Counted from the first letter of the stretch, positions 1 to 9,031 are shown. The stretch: 64,000 nucleotides of DNA from Ferrovibrio sp041906005 (GCF_041906005.1 NZ_JAYRJY010000001.1:1550001-1614000); one strand, 5' to 3'. Notes: generated from the sequence alone by a model not told the origin. A program made the numbers and translations.

Positions 1-255
1 GTGCTGGAACGGGCGCGCGGCAATGGCCTGGGCCGGCAGTTGATCACTGCGCTGGCGGCCATCGCGGATGCGCGTGGGTGCAAACGGCTCGACCTTAACG
101 TGCTGGACTGGAATCCGACACGCGATTTCTATCACCGCATCGGCATCAATCATCTGAAGGAATGGCTGCCTTACCGCATCACCCAGCCGGCGATCGGGCG
201 CCTGGCCCAGCAGGCCGATGGTGCGTGGTTCCCCGGCCGTGCCGATCTGCAATAA
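1..255 (+). CDS. GNAT family N-acetyltransferase, C-terminal part (cut by window start)
   Basis: The 84 readable residues hold the acetyl-CoA pyrophosphate loop of GNAT enzymes (RGNGLGRQL, residues 6-14), then the helix and the strand LDLNVLDWNP followed by FYHRIGI, which is the usual motif A/B order. A GNAT protein is normally 140-180 residues, and the acceptor-binding N-terminal half is absent, so the gene begins before base 1. The GTG at base 1 is inside the domain and is not a real start. The acceptor substrate cannot be told. Confidence 0.85.
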   Translation: MLERARGNGLGRQLITALAAIADARGCKRLDLNVLDWNPTRDFYHRIGINHLKEWLPYRITQPAIGRLAQQADGAWFPGRADLQ

Positions 256-314
256 AAGTTTGGGTCAACGCGGCGACCTGTGACAGACTCGGAAACTGGA
301 AAACCTAACCAGGC

Positions 315-2414
315 ATGACCGAGCCAGAAACACAGATCGGGCAAATCGCCTTTCCGTCAGGCATCCGGCGCGGCCGTAGCGGCATGTCGCGGAGTTTCAT
401 GGCGGTGATCGCCGCCGTCACCTTGCTGCTGGTGGCGGCCACGGCTATGGCCGTTTCGCTGGTGCTGAATCTGCGCGATGCCGAGCGGCAACGCCTGGAT
501 CTGCAGGCGGTGGGCCTGAGTCGCACCCTGGCCGATGCCACCCAACGCCAGATCGACGGTGCCGATCTGCTGCTGCAATTCGCCAGCGTCGAATTCGGCG
601 ATGCAATCGCGCTTGGTGAACGGCCGACCGCTTCGATGCACCGCCTGCTTGAAGACCGCCTCGCCATCATGACGCAGGTAGATGGCCTCGATGCCTACGA
701 CCGGGACGGCGTTTTGCGGTTTTCGGTGGGCGACGCCCATCTGCCGGCCGACGTATCCTGGCATCCCGCATTCGACCGCCATCGCAGCGGCACGGTCATG
801 CAGATCACGGCTGGATGGACCGACAGCGCGAGCAGCCTGTGGCTGAGCCGCCGACTGGATGCACCGGATGGCAGCTTCGGCGGCGTGGTGGTGGCATCTT
901 TGCATATTGCCGCCGACGAACTGCTCGATCCCAATCACCTCGGCCTGCCGGTTTCCAGCGCCGCTTTGGTGCATGAACAGGGCCGACTGATCATCGGCTG
1001 GCCGCAGGACGAAGCCGCCGAACTGGCGGGCCTGACCGGATTCATCGACAGCGAACGCGGCCATGTCACCATCGACGGGACGATCCTCTACTGGTCGCGC
1101 CTGTCCGGTTTTCCGATCAATGTCATGCTCCGCGTCGAACAGCATGACATCGACAGCAACTGGCAGCGCGCCGCGATCGGTTACGGTCTGCTGCTCGGAA
1201 TCGTCGCACTGGGCGCGGGCGCCTCGTTATGGGCCACCTGGCGCCAGCTGCGGCGCCGCGCGGCCAGCGAAGCGCTGCTGCAGGGCATGATGGACAATCC
1301 GCCGATCATCATGGCCCTGCAGGATGCCCAGGGCCGCTATCTGATGGTGAACCGGCATTACGCCGAACAGATCGGCCGTCCCGCGCAGGATCTGGTCGGC
1401 CGCGCACCGCATGAGGTGTTCCCGGAACTGATAGCGGCGGATTTCATGCGGCAGATCGGGACAACGCTGGCTGCCGGCAAACCGGTGGTGTTCGATACCG
1501 AGACTTCCGACAGGACAGGCCAGACACGCAACCACATCATCGTCCGCTTCCCGATCTATGACGAACGGCACAAGCTGCTGGCCGTGGGCAGCATTGCCAC
1601 CGACATCACCGACCGCAAACGGCTGGAGGCGGCCTTGCGCGAACAGGCCGCCGAACGCGAACAACTGGTGGAAAGCTATGCCCGCCAGCGCGAGGCGGCA
1701 GAAACCGCCAATCGTGCCAAAAGCGAATTCCTCGCCCATATGAGCCACGAACTGCGTACGCCGCTGAATGCCGTGATCGGCTTCGCCGACATGATCGCCA
1801 ACCAGATGCTGGGGCCACAATCGCCGAAATATTTCGAATATGCCGAAGACATCAGCCGCAGCGCGCACCACCTGCTGAGCGTGATCAGCGACATCCTCGA
1901 CGTGTCGAAGATCGAGAGCGGCCGGCTGGAACTGGAATTGGCCATGCATCATCCGCAGGACCTGGTGGATGACAGCCTGCGCCTGGTGCGTGGCCGGGCG
2001 CGCGAAGCCGGCCTGAAACTGGTGAACCGGCTCGATGCCGGCCTGCCCGAACTCTGTGTCGATGCCCGCGCCATCAAACAGGTGTTGATCAACCTGCTGG
2101 GCAACGCGATGAAGTTCACGCCCAATGGCGGCAGCATCATAGTCAGCGGCAGCCGCACCGACGATGGCGGCATGACGCTTACGGTGGCCGACACCGGCAT
2201 CGGCATCGCGCCGGAGAACCTGCCCCGCGTGTTCGAACCTTTCTGGCAGGCCGATGCCGGCGTGCGCCGCATCGAAGGCAGCGGCCTGGGCCTGAGCATC
2301 TGCCGCAAGCTGATCGAGTTGCATGGCGGCACGATCACGGTGCAATCGACGCCGCAGCAGGGCACGCAGGTGGCGCTGCATTTTCCATCGCATTGCGTGG
2401 CGCCGCAGAACTGA
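315..2414 (+). CDS. Membrane-bound PAS sensor histidine kinase
   Basis: A 699-residue kinase. A membrane segment at about residues 27-50 and a second near 286-306 enclose an extracytoplasmic region of about 235 residues, probably a PDC/Cache-like sensor. A PAS domain follows (about 318-435, MMDNPPIIMALQDAQGRY region), then a short coiled coil and a HisKA domain with phospho-acceptor His478 in MSHELRTPLNAVIGFA. The HATPase domain has the N box NLLGNAMKF, the G1 box DTGIGIAP and the G2 box GSGLGLSICRKL. There is no receiver domain and no response regulator nearby, so the partner is an orphan elsewhere. The signal sensed is unknown. Confidence 0.93.
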   Translation: MTEPETQIGQIAFPSGIRRGRSGMSRSFMAVIAAVTLLLVAATAMAVSLVLNLRDAERQRLDLQAVGLSRTLADATQRQIDGADLLLQFASVEFGDAIALGERPTASMHRLLEDRLAIMTQVDGLDAYDRDGVLRFSVGDAHLPADVSWHPAFDRHRSGTVMQITAGWTDSASSLWLSRRLDAPDGSFGGVVVASLHIAADELLDPNHLGLPVSSAALVHEQGRLIIGWPQDEAAELAGLTGFIDSERGHVTIDGTILYWSRLSGFPINVMLRVEQHDIDSNWQRAAIGYGLLLGIVALGAGASLWATWRQLRRRAASEALLQGMMDNPPIIMALQDAQGRYLMVNRHYAEQIGRPAQDLVGRAPHEVFPELIAADFMRQIGTTLAAGKPVVFDTETSDRTGQTRNHIIVRFPIYDERHKLLAVGSIATDITDRKRLEAALREQAAEREQLVESYARQREAAETANRAKSEFLAHMSHELRTPLNAVIGFADMIANQMLGPQSPKYFEYAEDISRSAHHLLSVISDILDVSKIESGRLELELAMHHPQDLVDDSLRLVRGRAREAGLKLVNRLDAGLPELCVDARAIKQVLINLLGNAMKFTPNGGSIIVSGSRTDDGGMTLTVADTGIGIAPENLPRVFEPFWQADAGVRRIEGSGLGLSICRKLIELHGGTITVQSTPQQGTQVALHFPSHCVAPQN

Positions 2415-2440
2415 CGCCTTTACACAAAGCCAAGGCGTCC

Positions 2441-2481
2441 AAACGGAAACGGCGCGCCACCAGGGCGCGCCGTTTCCGTTT
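2441..2481. terminator. Bidirectional hairpin terminator
   Basis: A perfect 18-bp inverted repeat (2441-2458 with 2464-2481, loop ACCAG) lies between the convergent ends of the histidine kinase gene and mlaA. Its outer part is AAACGG/CCGTTT, giving a short T-rich end on each strand. It probably ends transcription from both sides. Confidence 0.85.
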
Positions 2482-2504
2482 GAGCCGGTTTAAGCCGGGC
2501 CGGT

Positions 2505-3341
2505 TTATTTGGCCGGCTTGACCTCGATTTCACTGCCCGCATCGGCCGCCTGGCTGATCGTCGGCGACACCGACGGCTGACGCGGCTTGCGGTTAGCGAT
2601 CTCGTCGACACGGCGCTGGCGATAGACGCTGCGCAGCGTGACGTAATAATCCAGCGAGGTCTTCTCGAGATTGTCGAGGGTATCGAGCAGCTCGGCGCGG
2701 GTATCGATGCCGGTCAGTCCGGTGCGGGCATAAATCCAGCCATCACGGTCGGTGTTGTGCAGATACCAGTTGAGCGGATCCATCGCGGAGTCGGCAGCCA
2801 GGCCAACCAGGTCGCGCGGGTTGCTCGGGCCGATCACCGGAATGAAGAGATACGGACCTTCGCCGCTGCCCCAGGTGGCGAGCGTCTGGCCGAAATCCTC
2901 GGTGTGGCGGGGAATGCCGAACCACTTGTCGGCGGCATCGATCACGCCCAGCACGCCGACGGTGGAATTGATGGCGAAGCGCTCCAGCGTGTTGCCGGCG
3001 CGACCGGTCTCGCCCTGCATCAGGTCGTTGGCGAGATAGACCGGGGTCTTGAGGTTGTGCAGCGCGTTGCGCACGCCTTCGCGCGCCGGCTCGGGGATCA
3101 GCATCGTGTAAACGAAAGCCGCCGGCTTGAGCAGGAAGTTGTCGAGGACCTGGTGGAACTCGAACAGGGCGCGGTTCACCGGCTCCAACGGGTCGTTGGC
3201 CTCGTCATAGGCGGCACGGGCCTGCGGGTCGGCGGGTGCCGTGGCACAACCGCTGAGTACACCGCCAGCGAGAATGGCGAGGGCGGCAAGAGTCTTCCAC
3301 TGCGGCAGACGCTGGCCGGACGAGGGCAGGGCAACGGACAT
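2505..3341 (-). CDS. mlaA: MlaA/VacJ family outer-membrane lipoprotein
   Basis: A 278-residue protein with a lipoprotein signal: a hydrophobic stretch ending LAGGVLSGCA, with the lipobox Cys to be lipidated. The mature part has the MlaA pattern, including NDPLEPVNRALFEFHQ and the proline-rich VIGPSNPRDLVG loop. MlaA removes mislocalised phospholipids from the outer leaflet of the outer membrane and passes them to the MlaC/MlaFEDB system, none of which is in the window. The ATG at 3341 was chosen because AGAGG lies nine bases upstream; the longer frame to 3404 lacks this. The C-terminus after about residue 240 is Pro/Ser-rich and probably disordered. Confidence 0.93.
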   Translation of the reverse strand: MSVALPSSGQRLPQWKTLAALAILAGGVLSGCATAPADPQARAAYDEANDPLEPVNRALFEFHQVLDNFLLKPAAFVYTMLIPEPAREGVRNALHNLKTPVYLANDLMQGETGRAGNTLERFAINSTVGVLGVIDAADKWFGIPRHTEDFGQTLATWGSGEGPYLFIPVIGPSNPRDLVGLAADSAMDPLNWYLHNTDRDGWIYARTGLTGIDTRAELLDTLDNLEKTSLDYYVTLRSVYRQRRVDEIANRKPRQPSVSPTISQAADAGSEIEVKPAK

Positions 3342-3414
3342 GGGCTTGGAACCTCTTATACTTCTGAACAGCAAGCTTATCAGACATCTAGCCCCCGGGA
3401 GCAAGCCGAATCCC

Positions 3415-3464
3415 GGGACCGGACCGTGACGGCCGTCCGGTCCCCCGCCCTACGGGCATTTTTT
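3415..3464 (+). terminator. Orphan plus-strand terminator-like double hairpin
   Basis: A perfect 10-bp stem (3415-3424 with 3435-3444) is followed directly by a short GCCC-TAC-GGGC hairpin (3447-3457) and the tract ATTTTTT. This is the form of a Rho-independent terminator on the plus strand, but no plus-strand gene lies upstream; both flanking genes are on the minus strand. It may end an unannotated small RNA or antisense transcript of mlaA. Confidence 0.45.
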
Positions 3465-3565
3465 CCCCAGCGGTGATGCAGTTCTGCAACAGGGGGCCGC
3501 TCCGAATCGGAGGGGTAAGCCGCCGGATCACAACCAGGACGGCCAGTGCTCCTGGCCGCCCGCGT

Positions 3566-3769
3566 TCAATGCAGGGGCGGATTCATCCTGTCCCGGCCGG
3601 ATTCCTCGCTGGATTCCTCATCGGGATCGTCGGTTTCGACGGCCGGTATGGCATAGGCGCCCTTCAGCCAGCGGTTCAGGTCGACATCGGCGCAGCGGGG
3701 CGAACAGAACGGATTATGCTTTTCCGTCGCCGGCTTGCCGCAAATCGGGCAGATTTTGACGGGCGGCAT
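3566..3769 (-). CDS. yacG: DNA gyrase inhibitor YacG (small zinc protein)
   Basis: A 67-residue protein with the treble-clef zinc motif of YacG: CPICGKPA at the start, then FCSPRCADVDLNRWLKG. YacG binds GyrB and blocks DNA binding by gyrase. The acidic Ser/Glu-rich tail is usual. Start chosen at ATG 3769; a TTG at 3775 in the same frame overlaps the rng stop (TTGA) and would add two residues, so translational coupling to rng is likely either way. It is the last gene of the infA-maf-rng-yacG unit. A weak 7-bp hairpin at 3540-3558 follows but has no T tract. Confidence 0.9.
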   Translation of the reverse strand: MPPVKICPICGKPATEKHNPFCSPRCADVDLNRWLKGAYAIPAVETDDPDEESSEESGRDRMNPPLH

Positions 3770-3771
3770 GG

Positions 3772-5388
3772 TCAATGCCCCAGCCGGCTGACGGCGAAGG
3801 ATTCGCGGCGGCGGCCGGCTTCGGGTTTCACATGCACCACGGCGCCGATCTGGCGTTCCAGCCTGGCCCGCAATTCGGCATCCACCAGCGCGGCCACTTC
3901 GGGTGCGCAGGCGATTTCCAGCTTGCCGCCGCCAGTCCCGCCGGGGCCGCCGCTGCTGGCCTCACGCCAGGTCCGGCGCAGCAATTCGGCCAGCACGGCC
4001 GGCAGAGAGGGCAGCCGCCCATCGCCGTCGCAGGTGGGGCAGTTCTCGAACAACCGCGCCGCCAGCGGCTCGCCGATGCGCTTGCGCGTCATCTCGACCA
4101 GGCCCAGGGCCGACATGCCCAGCACCTTGGTGGGGGCCGGATCGCTTTTCAGCGCATTGCGCAGGGCATTCACCGTCTGGGCGCGATAGGCAGCGTTTTC
4201 CATATGCAGGAAATCGATCACCACGATACCGCCGATCCCGCGCAGGCGTAGCTGGCGGGCGATCTCGACGGCGGCATCCAGATTGGTCTGCAGCGCCTGT
4301 TCCTCGAAGGCGCGACCACTGCGCCCGGATGCCCGTCCGGAATCGACATCGATGGCCGTCAGCGCCTCGGTCTCGCCGAATACGATGGCACCGCCCGACG
4401 GCAGATCGACACGGCGACCCAGCGCGGCGGCGATATCGGCCTCGATCTCGAACAGATCGAACAACCCGGCCGGATCGTCAAACCGTTCCAGCCTTGCGAC
4501 ATAATCGGGCGCATGCTCGAACAGCCAGGCGCGCGCCTCGGCAAAGCCGGCCGCGGCATTCACGCGGATACGGTCCAGCCGCGCCCCGACGAAATCGCGG
4601 AGCGCGCGGCCCACCGGACCCATCTCGCGCCACAATTCGGCCGGTACATCGGAACCGGATGCGGCCTTGGCGCGGCGTTCCTCGATGGCGATCCAGCGCG
4701 CGCGCAGGCGTTCGAGATCGGCAAACAATTCCTGCTTCGACACGCCATCGGCATTGGCATTGACGATGCAGCCCATGGCCTTGCGGCGTTCCTCGCCATT
4801 GCGGCGCTCGGGCTCGCGCCTGACCGGCTTGGCGATGCGCCGGTCGCCGGCGCGATGCTGCAACCTTTCGCTCACCTCACGCTGCAGGCGCGCGGTGACT
4901 TCCAGCGGGGTCTGGTCGGCCAGGGCCATCAGGCTTTGCATCACGGCGGCCAGCCGCATGCGCTCGGCATCCTGACTGATCCGCTTGGTGACGCGCACGG
5001 CGGGATCATAGGGGGTAAGCGACAGGAAACGGCCCGGCAGGGCGATGCGGCAGGTGAGCTTGACGCCCTTGTCGCCGACCGGATCGCGGCTGACCTGCAC
5101 CAGCACGGTCTCGCCTTCATGCAGGCATTGCTCGATCGGCTTGTCGCCCCCGGAGCCATTGGCGTCCACAAGATCGTCGCGACCCAGGAAGCCGTCGCGG
5201 CTGAGGCCGATATCCACATAGGCGGCCTGCAGACCCTTTTCGATCCGGCGCACGCGGCCAAGGAAAATTGCGCCGAGCGCGGAATCGCGTTCGGGCCGTT
5301 CGAGATCGAGATGCACCAGGCGGTCGTCCTCGACCAGCGCCACGCGCGTCTCGGTCAGCCCCACATCGATCAGCAGCTCGTTGGCCAT
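3772..5388 (-). CDS. rng: Ribonuclease E/G family endoribonuclease
   Basis: A 538-residue RNase E/G protein, close in size to RNase G and without the long C-terminal degradosome scaffold of RNase E. It starts with the RNase H-like/S1 part (GAIFLGRVRRIEKGLQAAYVDIG). Magnesium-binding aspartates are visible as Asp347 (AIDVDSG) and Asp392 (VVIDFLHMEN), and the zinc-link Cys pair is Cys450/Cys453 in CPTCDGDGR. Its role is 5'-end-dependent cleavage in mRNA decay and rRNA maturation. About residues 165-230 form a charged linker (RREPERRNGEERRK). It lies 13 bp after maf and overlaps the yacG start region. Confidence 0.93.
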   Translation of the reverse strand: MANELLIDVGLTETRVALVEDDRLVHLDLERPERDSALGAIFLGRVRRIEKGLQAAYVDIGLSRDGFLGRDDLVDANGSGGDKPIEQCLHEGETVLVQVSRDPVGDKGVKLTCRIALPGRFLSLTPYDPAVRVTKRISQDAERMRLAAVMQSLMALADQTPLEVTARLQREVSERLQHRAGDRRIAKPVRREPERRNGEERRKAMGCIVNANADGVSKQELFADLERLRARWIAIEERRAKAASGSDVPAELWREMGPVGRALRDFVGARLDRIRVNAAAGFAEARAWLFEHAPDYVARLERFDDPAGLFDLFEIEADIAAALGRRVDLPSGGAIVFGETEALTAIDVDSGRASGRSGRAFEEQALQTNLDAAVEIARQLRLRGIGGIVVIDFLHMENAAYRAQTVNALRNALKSDPAPTKVLGMSALGLVEMTRKRIGEPLAARLFENCPTCDGDGRLPSLPAVLAELLRRTWREASSGGPGGTGGGKLEIACAPEVAALVDAELRARLERQIGAVVHVKPEAGRRRESFAVSRLGH

Positions 5389-5401
5389 CGAATCGACTAT
5401 A

Positions 5402-5992
5402 CTAGTTTTCCGGCCACAGCGGGTAGCCGAAGCCGCGCAATAGCTGGGCGGTTTCGGCCAGGGGCAGGCCTACCACATTGGAGTAGGAACCACCGAGCCA
5501 GGCGACAAAGACCGCCGCACGGCCCTGGATGGCATAGCCACCCGCCTTGCCCAGCCCCTCGCCACAACGCAGATAGGCGGCGATTTCGGCATCATCCAGC
5601 CGCTTGAACCGCAGCAGGGTCTCGACCGTGCGGCTGACCATGCGGCCATCGGAATGGATCAGGCACAAGCCGGTCAGCACCCGGTGGCGTCGGCCGGACA
5701 GCAGGCCCAGGCAGTGGCGCACCTCGGCATCGGATTCGGCCTTGGGCAGGATGCGGCGGCCCAGCGCCACCACGGTATCAGCGGCCAGCACCAGGGCATC
5801 GGGGCGTTGTTTGGCTACGGCTCGCGCCTTGGCCTGACTGAGGCGCGCGGCCAGCGCACGGGGCGTTTCGCCCTTGAGCGGGTTTTCATCCAGGTCGGCG
5901 GCGCGGATTTCGGTCGGCCGGATGCCGATCTGAGCCAGCAGGTCACGCCGACGCGGCGATGCGGAAGCCAGAACAAGAGGTGGCACGGCCAC
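5402..5992 (-). CDS. maf: Maf family nucleotide pyrophosphatase
   Basis: A 196-residue protein with the Maf signature LASASPRRRDLL near the N-terminus, LAADTVVALG with the catalytic Asp, and RHRVLTG. Maf proteins hydrolyse non-canonical or excess nucleoside triphosphates (dTTP/UTP or modified bases) to monophosphates and affect septum formation when overproduced. The start is GTG at 5992, 20 bp after the infA stop; rng follows 13 bp downstream. The exact nucleotide preference cannot be set from sequence. An alternative family name is YhdE/YceF. Confidence 0.92.
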   Translation of the reverse strand: MAVPPLVLASASPRRRDLLAQIGIRPTEIRAADLDENPLKGETPRALAARLSQAKARAVAKQRPDALVLAADTVVALGRRILPKAESDAEVRHCLGLLSGRRHRVLTGLCLIHSDGRMVSRTVETLLRFKRLDDAEIAAYLRCGEGLGKAGGYAIQGRAAVFVAWLGGSYSNVVGLPLAETAQLLRGFGYPLWPEN

Positions 5993-6012
5993 GATCCGGC
6001 CCCAGATCAGGC

Positions 6013-6231
6013 TTACTTGAAGCGGAAGGTGATGCGACCCTTGGTCAGGTCGTAAGGAGTCATTTCCACCATGACCTTGTCGCCGGCCAGAACGCGGATG
6101 CGGTTCTTGCGCATCTTGCCCGAGGTATGGGCCAGCACTTCATGGCCGTTATCGAGCTTGACCCGGAACATCGCGTTGGGCAGCAACTCGTCGACCACGC
6201 CGGGAAACTCCAGCAATTCTTCCTTCGCCAT
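6013..6231 (-). CDS. infA: Translation initiation factor IF-1
   Basis: A 72-residue S1/OB-fold protein, exactly the family length, with the IF-1 sequence MAKEELLEFPGVVDELLPN and the conserved GHEVLAHTSGKMRKNRIRVL core. It binds the ribosomal A site during initiation. AGAGG lies four bases before the ATG. It is the first gene of the unit infA-maf-rng-yacG. In many alphaproteobacteria the LMW phosphatase and UPF0262 genes lie directly upstream; here they are 4.3 kb away. Confidence 0.97.
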   Translation of the reverse strand: MAKEELLEFPGVVDELLPNAMFRVKLDNGHEVLAHTSGKMRKNRIRVLAGDKVMVEMTPYDLTKGRITFRFK

Positions 6232-6453
6232 TCAACCTCTGTTTTACGGTAGTCGCGCGCCTGAAAACGACGCGGCACGGGCTGCGCCATGCGGCGCGGG
6301 CGAGAACATGCGCGTGACGGACCGGAAAATCAAGCGCAGCCCGGCAGGGCCATCGCCAAATCGGAACAAAATGCGAAAATACCTGCCGTCAGTCACCCGT
6401 AAGCGCCCCGCGCCAGACTGTGCCAGACTGCGACCGCACGGGGACTGTACCGG

Positions 6454-7113
6454 ATGAACGATGCGCCCATCAGGTCCGACACCATGATGCATTCAACCCC
6501 GGCCAACCGGCCGGCATGGATCTGGCTGCTGCCGGCCGTATTGCTGATCCCGGCCTGCTATGCCTGGATCGATCGGCCGCTGGCGTTGTTCTTCCATGCC
6601 CGCAGCGACAGCGGCCCGGTTCATCTGGCCCAGATGCTGACCACGCTGGGTGCCGCCGGCTGGTGGATCAGCGGCGCTGCGTTGCTGTATCTGGTCTGGC
6701 GCTGGCTGCGGCCATCACGGAATCGGCGCGCGGCGGGTTTTGTCGCCGTTGCGGTGGCTGTGGGCGCTGGCCTGGCGGAACTGCTGGAAAAGCCGCTGGG
6801 ACGGGCGCGGCCGCGCCTGCTGTTCGAAGACGGCAGCTACGGCTTCGCGCCGCTGCATTTCCTGCCGCATTACGATTCCTTCCCGTCCTCGCATGCCGCC
6901 GGAGCGTTGGCCGCCGCCACCGCGATTGCGCTGGTACTGCCCGTGAGATGGCGCTGGCAACGGATTGCCGTGCTGACCATCGGAGCCGGAATCGCCTTCA
7001 CCCGCGTGGTCATCACCGCGCATTTCCTGGGTGACGCGCTGGCCGGCGGCGCGATGGGCTGCGCCGCCGTGCTGGCCTGTCATTGGCTGGCAAAGCGGCG
7101 CGGCTGGCTCTGA
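6454..7113 (+). CDS. PAP2 superfamily membrane phosphatase
   Basis: A 219-residue integral membrane protein with about five or six hydrophobic segments. All three PAP2 motifs are present: KPLGRARP (residues 113-120), PSSH (144-147) and RVVITAHFLGD (184-194, catalytic His190 and Asp194). Likely substrates are lipid phosphates such as undecaprenyl pyrophosphate, phosphatidic acid or PGP; sequence alone does not choose. It is the only plus-strand gene in the insertion between infA and the LMW phosphatase, and its 3' end is 7 bp from the convergent next gene with no terminator visible. A second possible ATG lies at 6484. Confidence 0.9.
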   Translation: MNDAPIRSDTMMHSTPANRPAWIWLLPAVLLIPACYAWIDRPLALFFHARSDSGPVHLAQMLTTLGAAGWWISGAALLYLVWRWLRPSRNRRAAGFVAVAVAVGAGLAELLEKPLGRARPRLLFEDGSYGFAPLHFLPHYDSFPSSHAAGALAAATAIALVLPVRWRWQRIAVLTIGAGIAFTRVVITAHFLGDALAGGAMGCAAVLACHWLAKRRGWL

Positions 7114-7120
7114 CGCCCGA

Positions 7121-7678
7121 TCACTCCACTTCGATGCGGATCGCCGACCAGACCCATTTGGCGTCATCCTGCTTCTTCAGCTCGGGGCTCGCATCGCGCG
7201 GGAACACCACCCAGGTCGGGCCACGGCCGCCGAGGCCGAGATATTTGCCATCGGCCTTCAGCGCCAGCAGCACATCGAACTTTTCGATCTCGGCCATTGG
7301 AATCTCGGCGCCATAGCCGTCGATGGCATAGACCTTCACGGCCTTGCCCGAAGCTCCTGCCGCCTTCAGCACATCGCGCAGCAGCGGGCCTTCAAAGCGG
7401 TAGGCTTTCGGCCAGGTGTCGTATTTCACCGTCAGCGTCTTCATGCCCAGCTTTTCCAGCATGGCGAGATCGAAGCTGGCCGCCTTGTCGAAGCTGACAT
7501 TGCCGAACTTGAAAAAGGCATCGTCGAAGGCATCCACCGCACCGCGATTGGTGCTGGCGATCTTGCCATGGACCGTGAGCGCCACCGGGCCTGCCGGCTG
7601 GGCAAGGCCGGCCGCCTCCGCGCCCAGGGGCGCGGCGGCCAGCAGGCAAAGAGCAAACAGGGCTGCAAGAATACGCAT
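7121..7678 (-). CDS. Secreted SUOX-fold (molybdopterin oxidoreductase-like) protein
   Basis: A 185-residue protein with a cleavable signal peptide (about 22 residues, ending GAEAAG). The mature part resembles the small periplasmic relatives of the sulfite-oxidase Moco domain: LTVHGKI, EGPLLRDVLKAAG, VKVYAIDGYGAEIPMAEIEKFDVLLAL, and GPTWVVFPRD. The mature chain contains no cysteine, so it lacks the Cys that holds molybdenum in true sulfite oxidases. It is therefore more likely a binding or sensory protein than an oxidase. The GAF histidine kinase lies 102 bp upstream on the same strand, which may point to a joint role. Confidence 0.7.
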   Translation of the reverse strand: MRILAALFALCLLAAAPLGAEAAGLAQPAGPVALTVHGKIASTNRGAVDAFDDAFFKFGNVSFDKAASFDLAMLEKLGMKTLTVKYDTWPKAYRFEGPLLRDVLKAAGASGKAVKVYAIDGYGAEIPMAEIEKFDVLLALKADGKYLGLGGRGPTWVVFPRDASPELKKQDDAKWVWSAIRIEVE

Positions 7679-7780
7679 AACATCGTCCTCCCCAAGAGCG
7701 TTTCGTCCCGTTCTGGTTACGCGGGAAGGCGGGGATCGTCCAGTGAATTGATTTTTAGAATAGCCGGCCAGGATGACCGG

Positions 7781-9031
7781 TCAGGCGGCCGGCGGAAAGA
7801 TCATCGTCGCCGTGGTGCCGCAGCCAACTTCACTTTCGATGACCAGCTTGCCGCCATGCAGGGCCATCAGCCGATGCGAAATGGCCAGTCCCAGGCCTGT
7901 GCCCTGCCGCCGCTGGCTGTGCGGGCCGGCCTGATAGAAAGCCTCGCCCAGCCGCGCCAGATCGGCCGGCGCGATGCCGGGGCCGTCATCGCTGACACTG
8001 ATACGCAGCGCACCATGATCGTCCATCGCGCCGCGCACCACGATGCGGCCTTCGGCCGGCGTGAACTTGATCGCGTTGGAGATCAGGTTGAGCAGCACCT
8101 GACGGAAGGCGCTGCGGTCGGCCTGCAGCACGGGCAGGCCATGCAACGAGGCATCCATCACCAGCGACAATTCCTTCTGCCGCGCCTGGGTGATCAGCAG
8201 CGAGATCACCGCATCGGCCTCGTCCACCACTTTCAGGCGGTCGAGCGTAAGCGTCATCTTGCCTGCCTCGATGCGCGAGAGATCGAGAATGGATGTGATC
8301 ACTTCCAGCAGATGCTTGCCGGCGCGACCGATCAAGCCGGCATAATCCTTGTAGTGGCTGTCGCCCAGCGGGCCATAGGCCTCGCTTTCCAGCAATTCGG
8401 CAAACCCGATCACGGCATTGAGAGGCGTGCGCAATTCGTGGCTCATGAAGGCGAGGAATTCGCCCTTCGAGCGCGAGGCCAGCATGGCCTCTTCACGCGC
8501 CGCCTCGGTCTCGACCAGCGCGCGATGCAATTCCAGCGCATCCACCACCAGTGCGGCAAAGTCGCGGAGTTGAGCCTGGGCCTTGGCATCGAAGCTGCGC
8601 GCCTTGCCATCGAAGATCGCCAGCGTGCCGACCGCCTGGCCACCCAGGCCGATCAGCGGCGCACCGGCATAAAAGCGCAATCCACCCTCGCCGGCCACGA
8701 AGGGATTGTCGGCGAAACGGCTGTCCTGCGACGCATCCTCGATGACACAGACTTCGTCTTTCAGGATCGCCCAGGCGCAGAGGCCATGTTCCCGCGGGAT
8801 CTCGCGCAGATCGATGCCGCTATGGGCCTTGAACCATAGACGGTCGGAATCGACCAGGCTGATCATCGCGCCGGTGGTGCCGAAGACGCGGGTCGCCAAC
8901 TGCACCAGACGATCGAAACGCGGATCGTATGGTGTGTCCAGAATGGCGAGGCGGCGCAACGCAGTCAGGCGTGCGGCTTCGTCGGACGGCAAGGGTGCGG
9001 CGGCCAAGGGCGACAATCTCTTGGGGGTCAC
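7781..9031 (-). CDS. Soluble GAF-domain sensor histidine kinase
   Basis: A 416-residue kinase without membrane segments. The N-terminal GAF domain (about residues 25-165) begins with the common RRLAILDTPYDPRFD lead-in and contains ISLVDSDRLWFKA. A HisKA domain follows with phospho-acceptor His198 in FMSHELRTPLNAVIGFAEL, then a HATPase domain with NLISNAIKF, SDDGPGIAP and GTGLGLAISHRLM. The start is GTG at 9031; no strong ribosome-binding site is visible. No response regulator is adjacent. The downstream gene encodes the secreted SUOX-fold protein. Confidence 0.9.
   Translation of the reverse strand: MTPKRLSPLAAAPLPSDEAARLTALRRLAILDTPYDPRFDRLVQLATRVFGTTGAMISLVDSDRLWFKAHSGIDLREIPREHGLCAWAILKDEVCVIEDASQDSRFADNPFVAGEGGLRFYAGAPLIGLGGQAVGTLAIFDGKARSFDAKAQAQLRDFAALVVDALELHRALVETEAAREEAMLASRSKGEFLAFMSHELRTPLNAVIGFAELLESEAYGPLGDSHYKDYAGLIGRAGKHLLEVITSILDLSRIEAGKMTLTLDRLKVVDEADAVISLLITQARQKELSLVMDASLHGLPVLQADRSAFRQVLLNLISNAIKFTPAEGRIVVRGAMDDHGALRISVSDDGPGIAPADLARLGEAFYQAGPHSQRRQGTGLGLAISHRLMALHGGKLVIESEVGCGTTATMIFPPAA

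Noticed and set aside
4513..5607. 364-codon plus-strand frame
   Set aside because: Antisense to rng and the end of maf, both well supported. The product shows no recognisable domain.
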